NCBI GenBank assembly: GCA_037447655.1
Contig: JBBHKE010000116.1
Location: 62,001 to 126,000, forward strand
Reading direction: 5' to 3'
Source of the DNA: Zygnema cylindricum
Taxonomy: Eukaryota; Streptophyta; Zygnematophyceae; Zygnematales; Zygnemataceae
DNA: 64,000 nucleotides
Shown: positions 34,899 to 45,144 of the stretch, piece after piece
Position numbering within the stretch: position 1 is the stretch's first letter
How the letters are laid out: the number at the start of each line of letters is the position of its first letter
Translations under genes and position numbers: made by a program
Notes under the pieces: model-generated
Told to the model about the DNA's origin: nothing
The model's input: only the letters and a program-made list of their open reading frames with translations
Databases searched by the model: none

Positions 34899-37800
34899 TC
34901 AGACCACACTTCTCCCTGCAAAAATTAGCTTAGGGGAAGGCACAGGTTTGGTCATCATATCTGCTACCATCTCACTATCTGGTCTGTACTCTAAACTGAT
35001 TATTTTGTTTTCTACTTTCTCTCTAACAAAGCTGAGTCTGATGTCCATGTGTTTGGCTTTAAAATGGTGTTTAGGATTGGCAGAAATAGCGATTGCTGCC
35101 TGATTATCACAAAATATTTTCTGCACACCACTCTTAAGGTGACCAAGCTCACCAAGCAAAGACTTGACCCACATCAATTCTTTTACAGCAGAGCAAGAGG
35201 CCATATACTCAGCCTCCATGGTGGACTGAGCAATAACCTTTTGCTGTTTGCTACTCCAACAGCAAGCCCCATCACCCACATATAATACATATCCAGAAGT
35301 ACATCTCCTCATCGGAGCATCACCATAATTGGCATCACTCCAAGTAGTGATGTCAGTATTCTCCCCACCCAAATGCAACCATAGATCTCTAGTTCCTACC
35401 AAGTATCTAAGGACTCTCTTAGCTGCCTCCCAATCCTTCTTAGTGGGAGCATTTAGACTTCTACTCAGCACTCCTACAGCTGCAGCTAAATCCGGCCGGG
35501 TACAATTCATAAAATAGATTAAACTTCCCACTACTTGCCTGTAAGGAATAGTCTGCATGAACTTCTGTTCATCAGGAGATAATTCCTCGTCTAAGACTAT
35601 GACTCCTTCTTCCTCACTCCCCTCACTTCCCTTCTTCAACTCCATTGGAGTTGTACAACTATTAGCTTTATCCATTTGAAATTTTTCAAGCATGTTCCCT
35701 ATTGCTTCCTTTTGAGTCAATCTTATAATTTTCCTTTTTCGGTCTCTCTCTACTTGAATTCCCAAAATATATTTTGCTTCCCCCATATCCTTCATTTCAA
35801 ATCTCCCGTTAAGATCGGTTTTCAGTTTATTAATTTTTTCCATTGATTTACTTAAAACAAGCAAATCATCAACATAAATTGCAATAAATATAAAACCTTC
35901 CTCATCTTCGAAAACATAGATTGAGTGATCTGAGCTGATCCGAATATATCCTAGACCGGTAAGAAACTCATCAAGCTTCTTATTCCACTGTCGAGGCGCC
36001 TGTTTCAAACCATAAAGAGATTTAATTAGCCGGCATACCTTACTCTCCTCTCCTTCTTCCACAAACCCTTCGGGTTGTCGCATGAAGATCTCCTCTTCCA
36101 ATTCTCCATGCAAAAAGGCTGTTTTGATGTCCATCTGGTGCACTTCCATGTCTTCCGCCGCTGCTAAACTGAGAAGTATGCGGACGGAGGGAAATCTGAC
36201 CACCGGGGCAAAGGTTTCCTCGTAGTCAATTCCTTCCTTTTGTGTAAATCCCTTTGCCACTAATCTGGCCTTGTAGCGCTCGATTGTGTTATATGGGTTC
36301 AGTTTTAGTTTGAAAACCCACTTACAACCGATTGGTTTTCGGTTAGGTGGACAGTCCACCAGCTCCCAAGTATCGGCTGCCATGATTGAAGCCATCTCCT
36401 CATTGATGGCTGTCTTCCACCGGTTTCTTTCTGGACAAGTCATCGCCTCTCCATAAGTTTGAGGTTCATCTTGATGAGATAGTTTAGTTACCTTGTTATT
36501 AACCTGTTTTTCTTGCAGTCTTTTGCTACTTCTCCTCCCCCCTTCAAAATCTGAGGCCGGAATAGATGGTTCTCGTGGATTCTTTCGAACAAACTCGGCT
36601 TCTCCCCTATCCCTTGATTCCGAATCAGTTTCCACCACGTCTTCCGCTTCGAGTAGAGTTGTCACTGGAGTTTCCACAGCTGAGTCCTTTTCAGTCTGAT
36701 TTGTTCCTGCAAGAATGTCATCTTCTCTAAAACCTGGATAGTTAGGAAGCTCAAAGTCATCGGAATTTTCTGACTCAAATCTGATTTTTACTGACTTCGT
36801 ATATTTGAAGGGATCTACAGACTTTCCTTCATCCATAACTACTAGATGCTTTACTAAGATTATATCTTCCCTTTTTAGATCATAAACTCTATATCCTTTA
36901 ACATCTTCATCATATCCTAATAAGTATCCTGGTTTTCCTTTAGGATCTAGCTTCGAATTGGACCGATCAGTATCTAGACTGAACACTTGACTGCCGAAAA
37001 CCTTTAAGTGAGATATGTCTGGTTTCCGGCCTGTCCATCTCTCATAAGGTGTTTGATCTTTTATAGCTGAAGTAAGAACTCTATTCTTGAGGTAATTAGC
37101 ACAGTTCATTGCTTCTGCCCAAAACCTTTTCCCTATCTTTTTATCTGACAACATACTTCTAGCACTATCACTTAGTGTTCTATTTAACCTTTCAGCTACC
37201 CCATTCTGTTCAGGATTTTCTGGCACTGTCTTTTGGTGTTGAACCCCATCTTCCCTCAGAAAATCCTCAAACTGGTTAGAAGTATACTCTCAACCATTGT
37301 CACTCCTTACTCTCTTGATTGGAGTTTCATGGAGTTTTTCGCTCCATACTTTATATTGTCTAAAACAATCCTCAGCTTCGGACTTGTTTTTCAAAAAATA
37401 TACCCGGGAATACCGAGACCAATCATCAGTTATAGTCATCATAAATCTCTTCCCCCCCGGTGAGGGCACTCTAGCCGGTCCCCAAATATCTGTGTGTACA
37501 AGATCTAGAATTTTTTCTCCCTTATAGGTGGCTGACTTAGGAAAGGGTAATCTGTGTGCTTTACCTTGAGCACATCCACTACAATCACTTATATCATCAC
37601 TCTCACTGAACTGAATCCCTTCCACCACTCCCATCTTTTTCATCTCTCTTAACTTATCTAGATTGACATGCCCAAGCCTCTTATGCCACATCATAATATC
37701 ATGAACACCAGCATAATAAAGTTTCTTCTTTAAATTACTTAAGATCAGCCTAAACATCCCATGGCTACCTTTCTCAGCAATGAAATAGACATCATCCTCA

Positions 37801-39239
37801 AAACTAGCAATAAAAACTCCTTCCCTAGTGCTAGTAAAAAAACCCTTATCATCTAATACTGATGTAGAGATAAGATTTTTGTTCAGCTCCGGAATAAACA
37901 ATACATCTGAGAATGTTAATATGGATGTCTTTCCTTCTACTAACACTTTTAGATCTACTGATCCTACAAGAGTAGTGGTGACTATCCTCCCATCCCCGTA
38001 CTCTATCTCTACGGTGGGAATCTTTCTTAACTTAGTGAACAGGTGTCTATCCTTACACATGTGCATGGAGGCACCTGAATCTACAATCCAGCCTGCTTCA
38101 CCTTTCAATCCACCGTAAGCACATTTCTGCCTTCGTGGAATTTCGACCTCATTTTTCGCCTCCAACTCCTCATCCAAAAGGAGCTCATCGTCCTCGTCCT
38201 CGGATTCACCCTCAAGTACCTGTGTGACAAGGGCCTTTTTCTTTCCTCTCGGGGTACCACCGGTCTGCCCCTCCTTTAACCGAAGCTCGGTTAGCTTAGT
38301 GCACTCTGCCATATAGTGCCCCGGTTTCTTACAAAAATGACATAGTCCTTTGGGAGCCCTTGGTTCGAACTCATCGGCCTGTTTTTTCTGCTCCCTACCC
38401 CCATAGTTTCCGACCGGTTTTCGGGAATCCCTGTTCCTCCAATCAGTCGCTGTTGCCAAGGCTTGGCCACTCTGTCCTCCCCTTCGGATCTCAATTGTAT
38501 TCTCTTGAACGAGAATCATTCCTACCACTGAGTTCCATATCCACCTTGAGTCAGGTAAGTCCTGCACACGGTAAACTATGTTCACGAACTCATCAGGTAA
38601 CTTCATTAGTAAACAGTTAACCTTTTCTTTTTCACTAAAATCTTTTCCCGCACTCTGTAGCTCCATGAAGAGTGTAGCAAGCTCATTGCAAAAATCTAAC
38701 ATATTTCCCCCTTTGTATACATACTCCTTAACTTTCTGATCAGCCAACTGTTGTTGCTGAATCGTACCACTTCGGTACATCTCTATAAGAGCCATCCAAA
38801 GATCGGATGCCCTTTTTACCTGCAAATGAGGACATGCAAGTCCTTGAGTGAGATGGCGTAGGATGAAGTGCTTTGCCGCCATATAGTTGAAGTCCCAGGT
38901 TTCAGTATCATTCTCCTCGTTCCTCGGAATAGGTGACATGAATGCTAAACCAGTTGCTATTGGTGTGGTCGCCTCCTTCTCCTTTCCTTTGTCCACCACC
39001 TCTCCTTCCTTTGTTTCCTCCGTTGAAGGTGAATCCTCTTTCCTGGTGAATCTGCTTCCTCCAAACCCTGGAGGAATTCCAAGACTTGATGGACGCCCCA
39101 ATCGTCCACTCACTATCCCCCAAAACCTTTTTTCGCATAGAGCTCCTATCATCATACTTTCCCAGTATATGAAGCCAGTTCCATTAAAGATTGGTACCCT
39201 AGAGGGTGGGCCCATAACCTGTAACTCTGAGACCTCCAT
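34899..39239 (-). pseudogene. E2 gag-pol polyprotein with one nonsense codon
   Basis: One frame of about 1447 codons is interrupted only by a TGA near 37288, just after the integrase motif SDNG, where copy E3 has a Gly codon. Order of parts: gag (UBN2-like), CCHC knuckle CHFCKKPGHYMAEC, protease IVDSGAS, integrase zinc motif (HKRLGH...CSGCAQGK) and DDE core (HTDIWGP, SDNG), reverse transcriptase with YVDDLLVL, and RNase H (TMEAEYMASCSA, DNQAA). This PR-INT-RT-RH order defines copia elements. The start ATG lies in the 5' LTR. The last few residues differ from E3 because of a small indel near 34920. A single stop makes this copy presumably inactive by itself. Confidence 0.92.
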
Positions 39240-40268
39240 AAGTCCTCAGAGTGGACAGCTTCCAAGAAGCCTCTAGGATTATCCTGACCCCTTTGTGTTT
39301 AAGCAAAAATAACTGCCACCCTGGCAGACAAAAACTTTGACCAACTTCACCCCTGTGAAGGCAAGACTCCCCTGAGTAGATAGCAAAAAGAATCTCTGAA
39401 TTTGCTCCCCTGAGCAGTAAGTTATGGAGGGTCAAAGTTGACCTTTTGTACAGAAGCTCTCTGGGAGAGAGGGTCCTATCTTCTAATTTTTCTAAGTCCT
39501 ATCTCTCTCACAAACTCTATATACTGATGTACGGAACCAATCAGAATTGAGTTCCGTACGCAAAAGTACAGCTGCCGGTGTACTTTATGTACGGACATTG
39601 TACGACATGGCCAAAATGTCGACACATGTCAAATCCGGATTCGGTGCCATAATCTCCGGAGATTCCACAATCCAACAGAATTTCGCCACGCGTCATCCGA
39701 TGTGGCGATGGCCACAAACCGCCGAAATCTTCCTCCGCGATCTCGGCGCAAATTCCGGCCGTCCGATTAAATTCGGCTTTAATCGTAGCCGTAATAAATA
39801 CATGCGCGGTATTTGTTTCATTTACGAAACAAATGCGCGGTACTGATTTGTGTCCGTACCGTAAGTCGTACATTATATATTACTAGATCTATGTATCCCG
39901 TAATTCATTTCAGTTAAATGATTTATCGCACGTATACATATTTAAATAAATATCAAACTATATGCTATGTAACACTACTGTTAGACTTAACGGCTAAGGC
40001 TACCGGCTATTTCCTATCTGCCGGCCGGTAGGTACATGGATCAAATCCTGCCGCCGGCACCTACCTTTTAATTAAATAAATAAACCCTACCATAAAATTC
40101 CCGTAAACCTCAGGATAGCCAAGGTAGCCATGGCTCTAGCTTCCTCTCCAATTTCTCAGTGACTGCGACAAGTTTGAGAGTTGGAGAGAGAAGTTAGAGA
40201 TAGACTGCCTCGACTTCTATATTTCTTTTCAGACCTAGAAAATACTAATAAAACCATTAGTTTCTACA
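39220..40268 (-). repeat. E2 5' LTR
   Basis: 1049 bp, TG...CA ends in element orientation. The last 20 bases contain the gag start codon (39237-39239). A tRNA-like block lies on the opposite (plus) strand at about 39980-40067. The position of the G-box in E1 and E3 reads ACGCGTGGC here. The inverted motif ATTTGTTTC...GAAACAAAT is kept. Confidence 0.95.
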
Positions 40269-40568
40269 TATGTGCGAACGTGATATTTGACAACCCGATT
40301 GTATCCCCTTTTTAGAGCGCATATTTTCATGCGTCCGCGGTTACTAAACCTCATTAAATATACTTTTTCACTTAAAAAGGTACAATTCTGTACGGTATGA
40401 CACTTACACCACACTATTTAAACGACAACGTACTTTCGTTTGGTACTTGGAACATAACCCTAAATGGCGTACAGAAAAAAATATAATAATCTACGCTATT
40501 GGAGAATAAAAAAAAAAAAAACCGGGACAGAATTAGCGTACACTACGCTAATAGCGATTGCCGGTTTA

Positions 40569-41238
40569 CTGTATTCCAGTAGAGGGATGATTTTTCTCTC
40601 CGTTATCATTGGTACATGCGACAAGGTTAACGAAGGGCTCTCCGTCACAATCGACATTTGCCCTTATGCTGACGTGTGTGGTATAGGTCCGGCAAAATCT
40701 GTCCGCCCGTATCCCAAACCAAACATTTGGGGTTATGCCTCATAGGATTGCCACACTTAAACCTACCTAGTGTAGTAACACTGCAAGTATCTAGCCGGTA
40801 AAACGAACAGGTACCTCCATTATTTTACTGCACCTCTGGTATTTACTGTACCTCCGGTCATCCGGGTATTTTACTGCAGGTTGCAGTAATAGGGCCACGT
40901 TTCATTTTTCTTCTATTATCGCAGTTTCGATTTAAATCTTGGCAGCTTGAAGATTTATAGCTTTTTACATTGCTTATGTGGACAATTGTTCAGCCATCCA
41001 CGACTTTCCTTTGCTTTCAAGCTGACTGATGACGTGTAACCTCCAGGAGATTTCAGAATTGAGAACCGGCATTCTTGAATCTGTAATTTGTCGGCAGCTT
41101 AAGGTATAAGCGGCAGTCGGCGTATCCGTCAACAATTCACACGGCAGTGGCGTTCCCACAAAAGTTGCTGACTGAAAACTGGACAGATGTTGTAGGAGAA
41201 TGTATAGGGTGTAACACGGGATCAGATTGCCCGCACTA
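40569..41238. promoter_or_regulatory. Displaced upstream region of the F-box/kelch gene (unit A)
   Basis: From about 40950 to 41238 the sequence matches 57860-58120 and 61370-61640, which lie upstream of the second and third copies of the F-box locus (shared CTCCAGGAG, CTGTAAT, GGCAGTGG, CTGACTGAAAACTGGA, GTAGGAGAATGT). It is therefore probably the original 5' flank of the gene at 45145, now separated from it by about 3.7 kb of inserted elements. 40569-40950 shows nothing recognisable. Confidence 0.6.
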
Positions 41239-41944
41239 AGAGTGTTGTTCCATTAGGCGGTCTCAGTAAACGTCAAAAATTCGTTTACTGAAGCCATCGT
41301 TCCATTATGTCGGATCAGTAACCGACATTTAATTTGCATGTCAAAATTTGATTGGTCCATGTAATAGATAAATAAGATTCTAAAAATCTTCAAAGAATCT
41401 CTGACAGCAAATTGTGACCACATATTTGTACCAGCGAAGGTAAAAAGTGACTCATGCGACGTATTCAATAAAATCTGTACGGGCGGACAAAACTTAAGAT
41501 TTGTAAAAGCGTACGAAAATGTCAAAAGGGTTAGTGGATGGCAATAGACGCATGAAACAATATCCTCCGTCAAAGATTTTCTTGCGGCTTTCGATGGCTT
41601 TGCATCCTCCCTGGCGGAAGGCACATGTCATGCGCGACGTGTACCCACTTGGTCGCGCGGCCTTCGTGGATATTTGTTCACTTTTCCACGAGGCGCGATG
41701 CTATTCCTTCAGGCGCTTAGAATTGACCTACTCCGGGTCACTTGTTGCGAACTGAAAGTGTCAGACGACGTCGTATCCGATTGTGCATCCGACGGTCCAT
41801 GTTTACGCCCATAAACGTGGAGAATCAAATCCCTCATCCAGTAGGCTTGTTTTTCTGACATTTTATTGTTTTTGGTACGGCACTGTACGAAAGAGTACGG
41901 CTTTCAGTAGACAACGACATTTTTTCCCTAATGGAACCTTACCC
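41239..41944. mobile_element. PIF/Harbinger-like element, D family, intact copy
   Basis: It starts GAGTGTTGTTCCATTAGG and ends CCTAATGGAACCTTACCC, with TAA duplications (41236-41238, 41945-41947). It is 706 bp and non-coding. It gives the uninterrupted version of the element that carries copia E1. Confidence 0.8.
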
Positions 41945-41947
41945 TAA

Positions 41948-42643
41948 GGGTGGACTTCCATTAGGCTTCCCAGTAATTGTACGGAAAATTTTACTGGAGG
42001 GCGTGCCTTCCATTAGGTCGCGTCTGTAAACCTACGTGGCTCATTCTGGTTGGTAACACGAAGGTTAATATTCAATGCTTCAAATCTGGAAAGAATCTTC
42101 GAATGCAATGTCATAACGCAATATCTGTACGAGCGGAGGTAATATCTGTACCAGCGGAGATAATATCTGTACCAGCGGAGGTAATTAATGACTCAAACAG
42201 AGGGCATTAAATGTACTACCCAAATTTTCAAAACGCAACGACAAAAAGGCGGCGGCAAACTTTGATGGTGGGAGCGTGACGGAATAATTTCGGCGGATTC
42301 GCAGCCACCCTGGCAGAGGGCACATGGCCCTTGCGACGTGTACACACATACGCGCGCGCTCATCGTGGATTCGTTTTACCTTTTCCACGCGGCCTATTTT
42401 TACACGTTCTGTATTCGGGAATTGTCCTCACTGTGCAAGGTCTTAGAAAACTGTAGGTTGGTGACGTGGCGTCACGGATAAAAAGTATAATTAAAATCCG
42501 ACGGTCCTACTTTACGCCTACAACCTTGGACAATTTTCTGTAATGTTTTTTTCGTTGAAAAAAATAAAAAATGTACGAACCTGTACGAAACGGTACGGCC
42601 GTCAGTAAAAAACCCCACTTTTTCGCTAATGAAAGTCCACCCT
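41948..42643. mobile_element. PIF/Harbinger-like element, F family
   Basis: It starts GGGTGGACTTCCATTAGG and ends CTAATGAAAGTCCACCC. The flanks are TAA on the left (shared with the D element) and TTA on the right. The interior has a short tandem GTAATATCTGTACCAGCGGA motif near 42120-42180. It is related in layout to the D family but different in sequence. Confidence 0.65.
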
Positions 42644-42645
42644 TA

Positions 42646-42810
42646 GTGTTTGGTATCGAGGACCATTTGCTGATATTCGATATATATATCGAATTTCAAG
42701 TACCCGATATTCGATATATCGCTTGGATATATCGAATTTCAAATGATCGCGATATATCGAGATAAATCGCGATATATCGCCGATATATCGTATCGCCAAT
42801 ATATCGAAGC
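42646..42810. mobile_element. hAT-like MITE fragment (left half)
   Basis: It begins AGTGTTTGGTATCGAGGACC and matches the left half of the intact copies at 42971 and 59063, including the CGATATATCG palindromes. The right half is missing. Confidence 0.65.
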
Positions 42811-42970
42811 TTCTTAAAAAATAAAAAATCTTGCTTGTCAATTCTCGAAGGACAATTGTCAAAGTGGTGGAGGATGTTTTTTTTTTTTTCTTGAAATCTG
42901 CGGATCAGAAACTGTAAATGGATTAATTGAGAACCTTATTAATTGAGAATTTATTAGCTGCAGCTGCTAG

Positions 42971-43353
42971 TAGTGTTGGGTATCGAGGACCTTTTGCCAA
43001 TATTCGATATATATCGAATTTCAAGTACCCGATATTCGATATATCGCTTCGATATATCGAAAACCAAGCCATCGCGATATATGTCGGATATATCGTCAAT
43101 ATATCGTATCGCCAATATATCGAGGCATTACAAATTTTTTATTTTTTTTTCCCAATTTCAGCTCACCCACCGAAGCGCCAGGTATTCGACGATTTTCCGT
43201 ACTAGGACTGTACGGACACCCAGTTTTTGCGATATATATCGCGATAATTTATGTTGGTCTCGGTACGATATATCGAGGAATCTGCTCGATCGATATTCGA
43301 TATATCGAATATCGAAATTATCGCGATATGAATTTATTTGATACCCAACACTA
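42971..43353. mobile_element. hAT-like MITE, 383 bp, interrupted at its last base pair
   Basis: It starts TAGTGTTGGGTATCGAGGAC and ends CGATACCCAACACTA. The 8-bp duplication GCTGCTAG occurs at 42963-42970 and again at 43892-43899, beyond the element at 43354-43889. The right copy is thus displaced by a second insertion at the terminal TA. The interior is built from CGATATATCG palindromes. It has the same length as the copy at 59063. Confidence 0.85.
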
Positions 43354-43889
43354 CACCGCGCATCGTTATTAGTGTCAACGACACTAATTTGGGTTCTTAA
43401 AATTTTGATTTTTTTCCTCAAATAAGATACATGATTTTAATTTTTCCTTGACGTTAATTAAGGTCCCGTACAAAATAGCGTAAAGGACGAATTACAATAA
43501 TATCTAAATAGTGTGGTGTACGGTCGATGTCAGACCGTACATAAATGTACCTTTTCAAGTGAGAATTTTACAAAAAATGAGTTAAATCAGACGCGCACGG
43601 ATAGGATCGTGCGCTAAAAAAATGGGATTGTTCTGACACGTAAATTAGTCTTACATGTATGGATATTTAAATTTCACGACGGCGTACGATTTTCAATATT
43701 TTGTACGAACACATATATTAATGTATATAATCGTACAACGAATATTCCATTTTTGCTGTTCCCAAATTAGCATAAACGCCGAAATCAGAATACACCTTTT
43801 TTTTTTTTTTTTTAAATCTTAATTAGCGTCAATGACGGTATATTTACTTCCACACTATTTAAACTTTGACACTAATAACGATGCGCGGT
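43354..43889. mobile_element. TA-target TIR element, copy K
   Basis: Perfect inverted ends, CACCGCGCATCGTTATTAGT and its complement (26 bases), with TA on each side (43352-43353, 43890-43891). It is 536 bp and non-coding. It is inserted at the terminal TA of the hAT-like MITE. Confidence 0.88.
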
Positions 43890-43899
43890 GTAGCTGCTA

Positions 43900-44060
43900 G
43901 AACTACGTGCCGCTGCAGCCAGAACTAGTGCTACTTCAGATGCTAGTACTAGCTACTGTTGCTGCTGCTGTCAGTAGTACTAGCTGCTGGGCAGTAGTAC
44001 TAGCTGCTGGCAGTAGTTCTAGCTGCTGGCAGTGCTACTGCAGCAAGTAGTACTAGCTAC
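43900..44060. repeat. Minisatellite of GCAGTAGTACTAGCTGCTGG units
   Basis: About five to six irregular copies of a 20-bp unit rich in CTGCTAG. The hAT-like MITE target GCTGCTAG falls in the same motif. Confidence 0.8.
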
Positions 44061-44079
44061 TGCTACTCCAATTAATAAA

Positions 44080-44300
44080 ATTAAGAATAAGATTTTACAA
44101 TTTGTACACTTCAAAAAATAATTAATAATAATAATAATTAAAACTCACATTTTGTACACGTCAAAAAATGATTAATAAAAATAAGAATAAAATATCACAT
44201 TTTATACCCTTCATAAAATATTGAATAAAAATAATAATAAGAATTCTCATTTTGTACACTTAAAAAAATTAATAAATAAAAGTAATATTAAAAATTCGTG
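44080..44300. repeat. AT-rich tandem repeat, unit of about 60 bp
   Basis: Four irregular copies, each with CATTTTGTACAC followed by TCAAAAAATAATTAATAAAA-like sequence. It runs into the block shared with 2325-2500. Confidence 0.7.
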
Positions 44301-44806
44301 CCTGAAACGAACAGTCTGCAATTTTTTTTTTCATATCATACTTTGACTAAATTAGTGTGGGTTTCAAGTTTTCATATGTGAAGTACCGTAGTACGTACTA
44401 AATAAGTAACTATATGAATTAGTATTACAGTATTAGTACTTTTTCGTCGGTTACATTTTGCGGCGATTCCTCGATATATCGTACCGGGACCAACATAAAT
44501 TATCGCGATATATATCGCAAAAATTGCATATCCGTACAGTCAGAGTACGGAAAACCGTACGAAAAAGAGTACGGAGAATCGTACGAAAAATCGTACGGAT
44601 ATTTTGCCCCCCGGGGTTTTGAAAAAAAATTGTAAAATTTTCATTTTCGATATATCGTCGATACGATACATCGGCGATATATTGGCGATATATCGCGATA
44701 ATTTGAAATTCGATATATTGAAGCGATATATTGAATATCGGGTACATGAAATTCGATATATATCGAACATCGGCAATGGGTCCTCGATACCCAACACTAT
44801 ATGTAC
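44300..44806. mobile_element. hAT-like element fragment with the shared 160-bp block
   Basis: 44300-44462 is nearly identical to 2325-2500. It is joined to CGATATATCG-rich MITE sequence ending CCTCGATACCCAACACTA. The arrangement is the second case of this block next to the MITE. No target duplication was identified. Confidence 0.6.
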
Positions 44807-45144
44807 GGCAACAAATATTGCGGTACGAAAAAAGTGCCATTACTGTACTTTACATTACTGTAGTTTTCGCTTTTGTTTTGATATCATGTTGACAATTAAG
44901 CCCGCACGAAAGAGCTAAGAATGCGCACAAAATAATAGTTTGGCCAGCTCTTTTAGCATTTTTGAGCACATTTGTAGGGCAGGGAAGACAGCGCGACGGC
45001 GTACATTCCTAGATTACTGGAACTTTGTTTCTGGTTCTCCTGCTTTCGCCAAGTCAGCAAACTTTCCCCTATACAGCCATGCTCCACGTGGCAGATCCTT
45101 CACCTTTCGCTCGTCGCCGTACGGCCACCAAGCTCGGAGCCGCC

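Larger units (their letters stand above)
33819..40268 (-). mobile_element. Nearly intact Ty1/copia retrotransposon E2
   Basis: This 6450-bp element lies on the minus strand with a perfect 5-bp target duplication (TATGT on the plus strand at 33814-33818 and 40269-40273). The LTRs are 39220-40268 (5') and 33819-34868 (3') and begin TGTAGAAA and end TTACA. I count roughly a dozen differences between them, which points to a fairly recent insertion. The polypurine tract AAAATAAGGGGAG abuts the 3' LTR. It sits within TA-target copy H. Confidence 0.95.
32865..40566. mobile_element. TA-target TIR element, copy H, split by a TIR element and copia E2
   Basis: The left end CACCGCCAATCCCTATTAGC pairs with the right end GCTAATAGCGATTGCCGGTT. 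TA flanks both (32863-32864, 40567-40568). Subtracting the nested element at 32908-33600 and copia E2 leaves about 550 bp, the size of the undisturbed copies. The two ends now lie 7.7 kb apart. Confidence 0.8.

Noticed and set aside
42626-43421. ISRYIE-type protein with Tyr/Arg/Ile repeats in several ORFs
   Set aside because: These are translations of CGATATATCG palindromes of the MITE on both strands.
43348-43892. CACTA (EnSpm) element because CACTACACCG occurs at the left end
   Set aside because: The right end lacks CACTA; CACTA belongs to the end of the hAT-like MITE, and the true duplication is TA.
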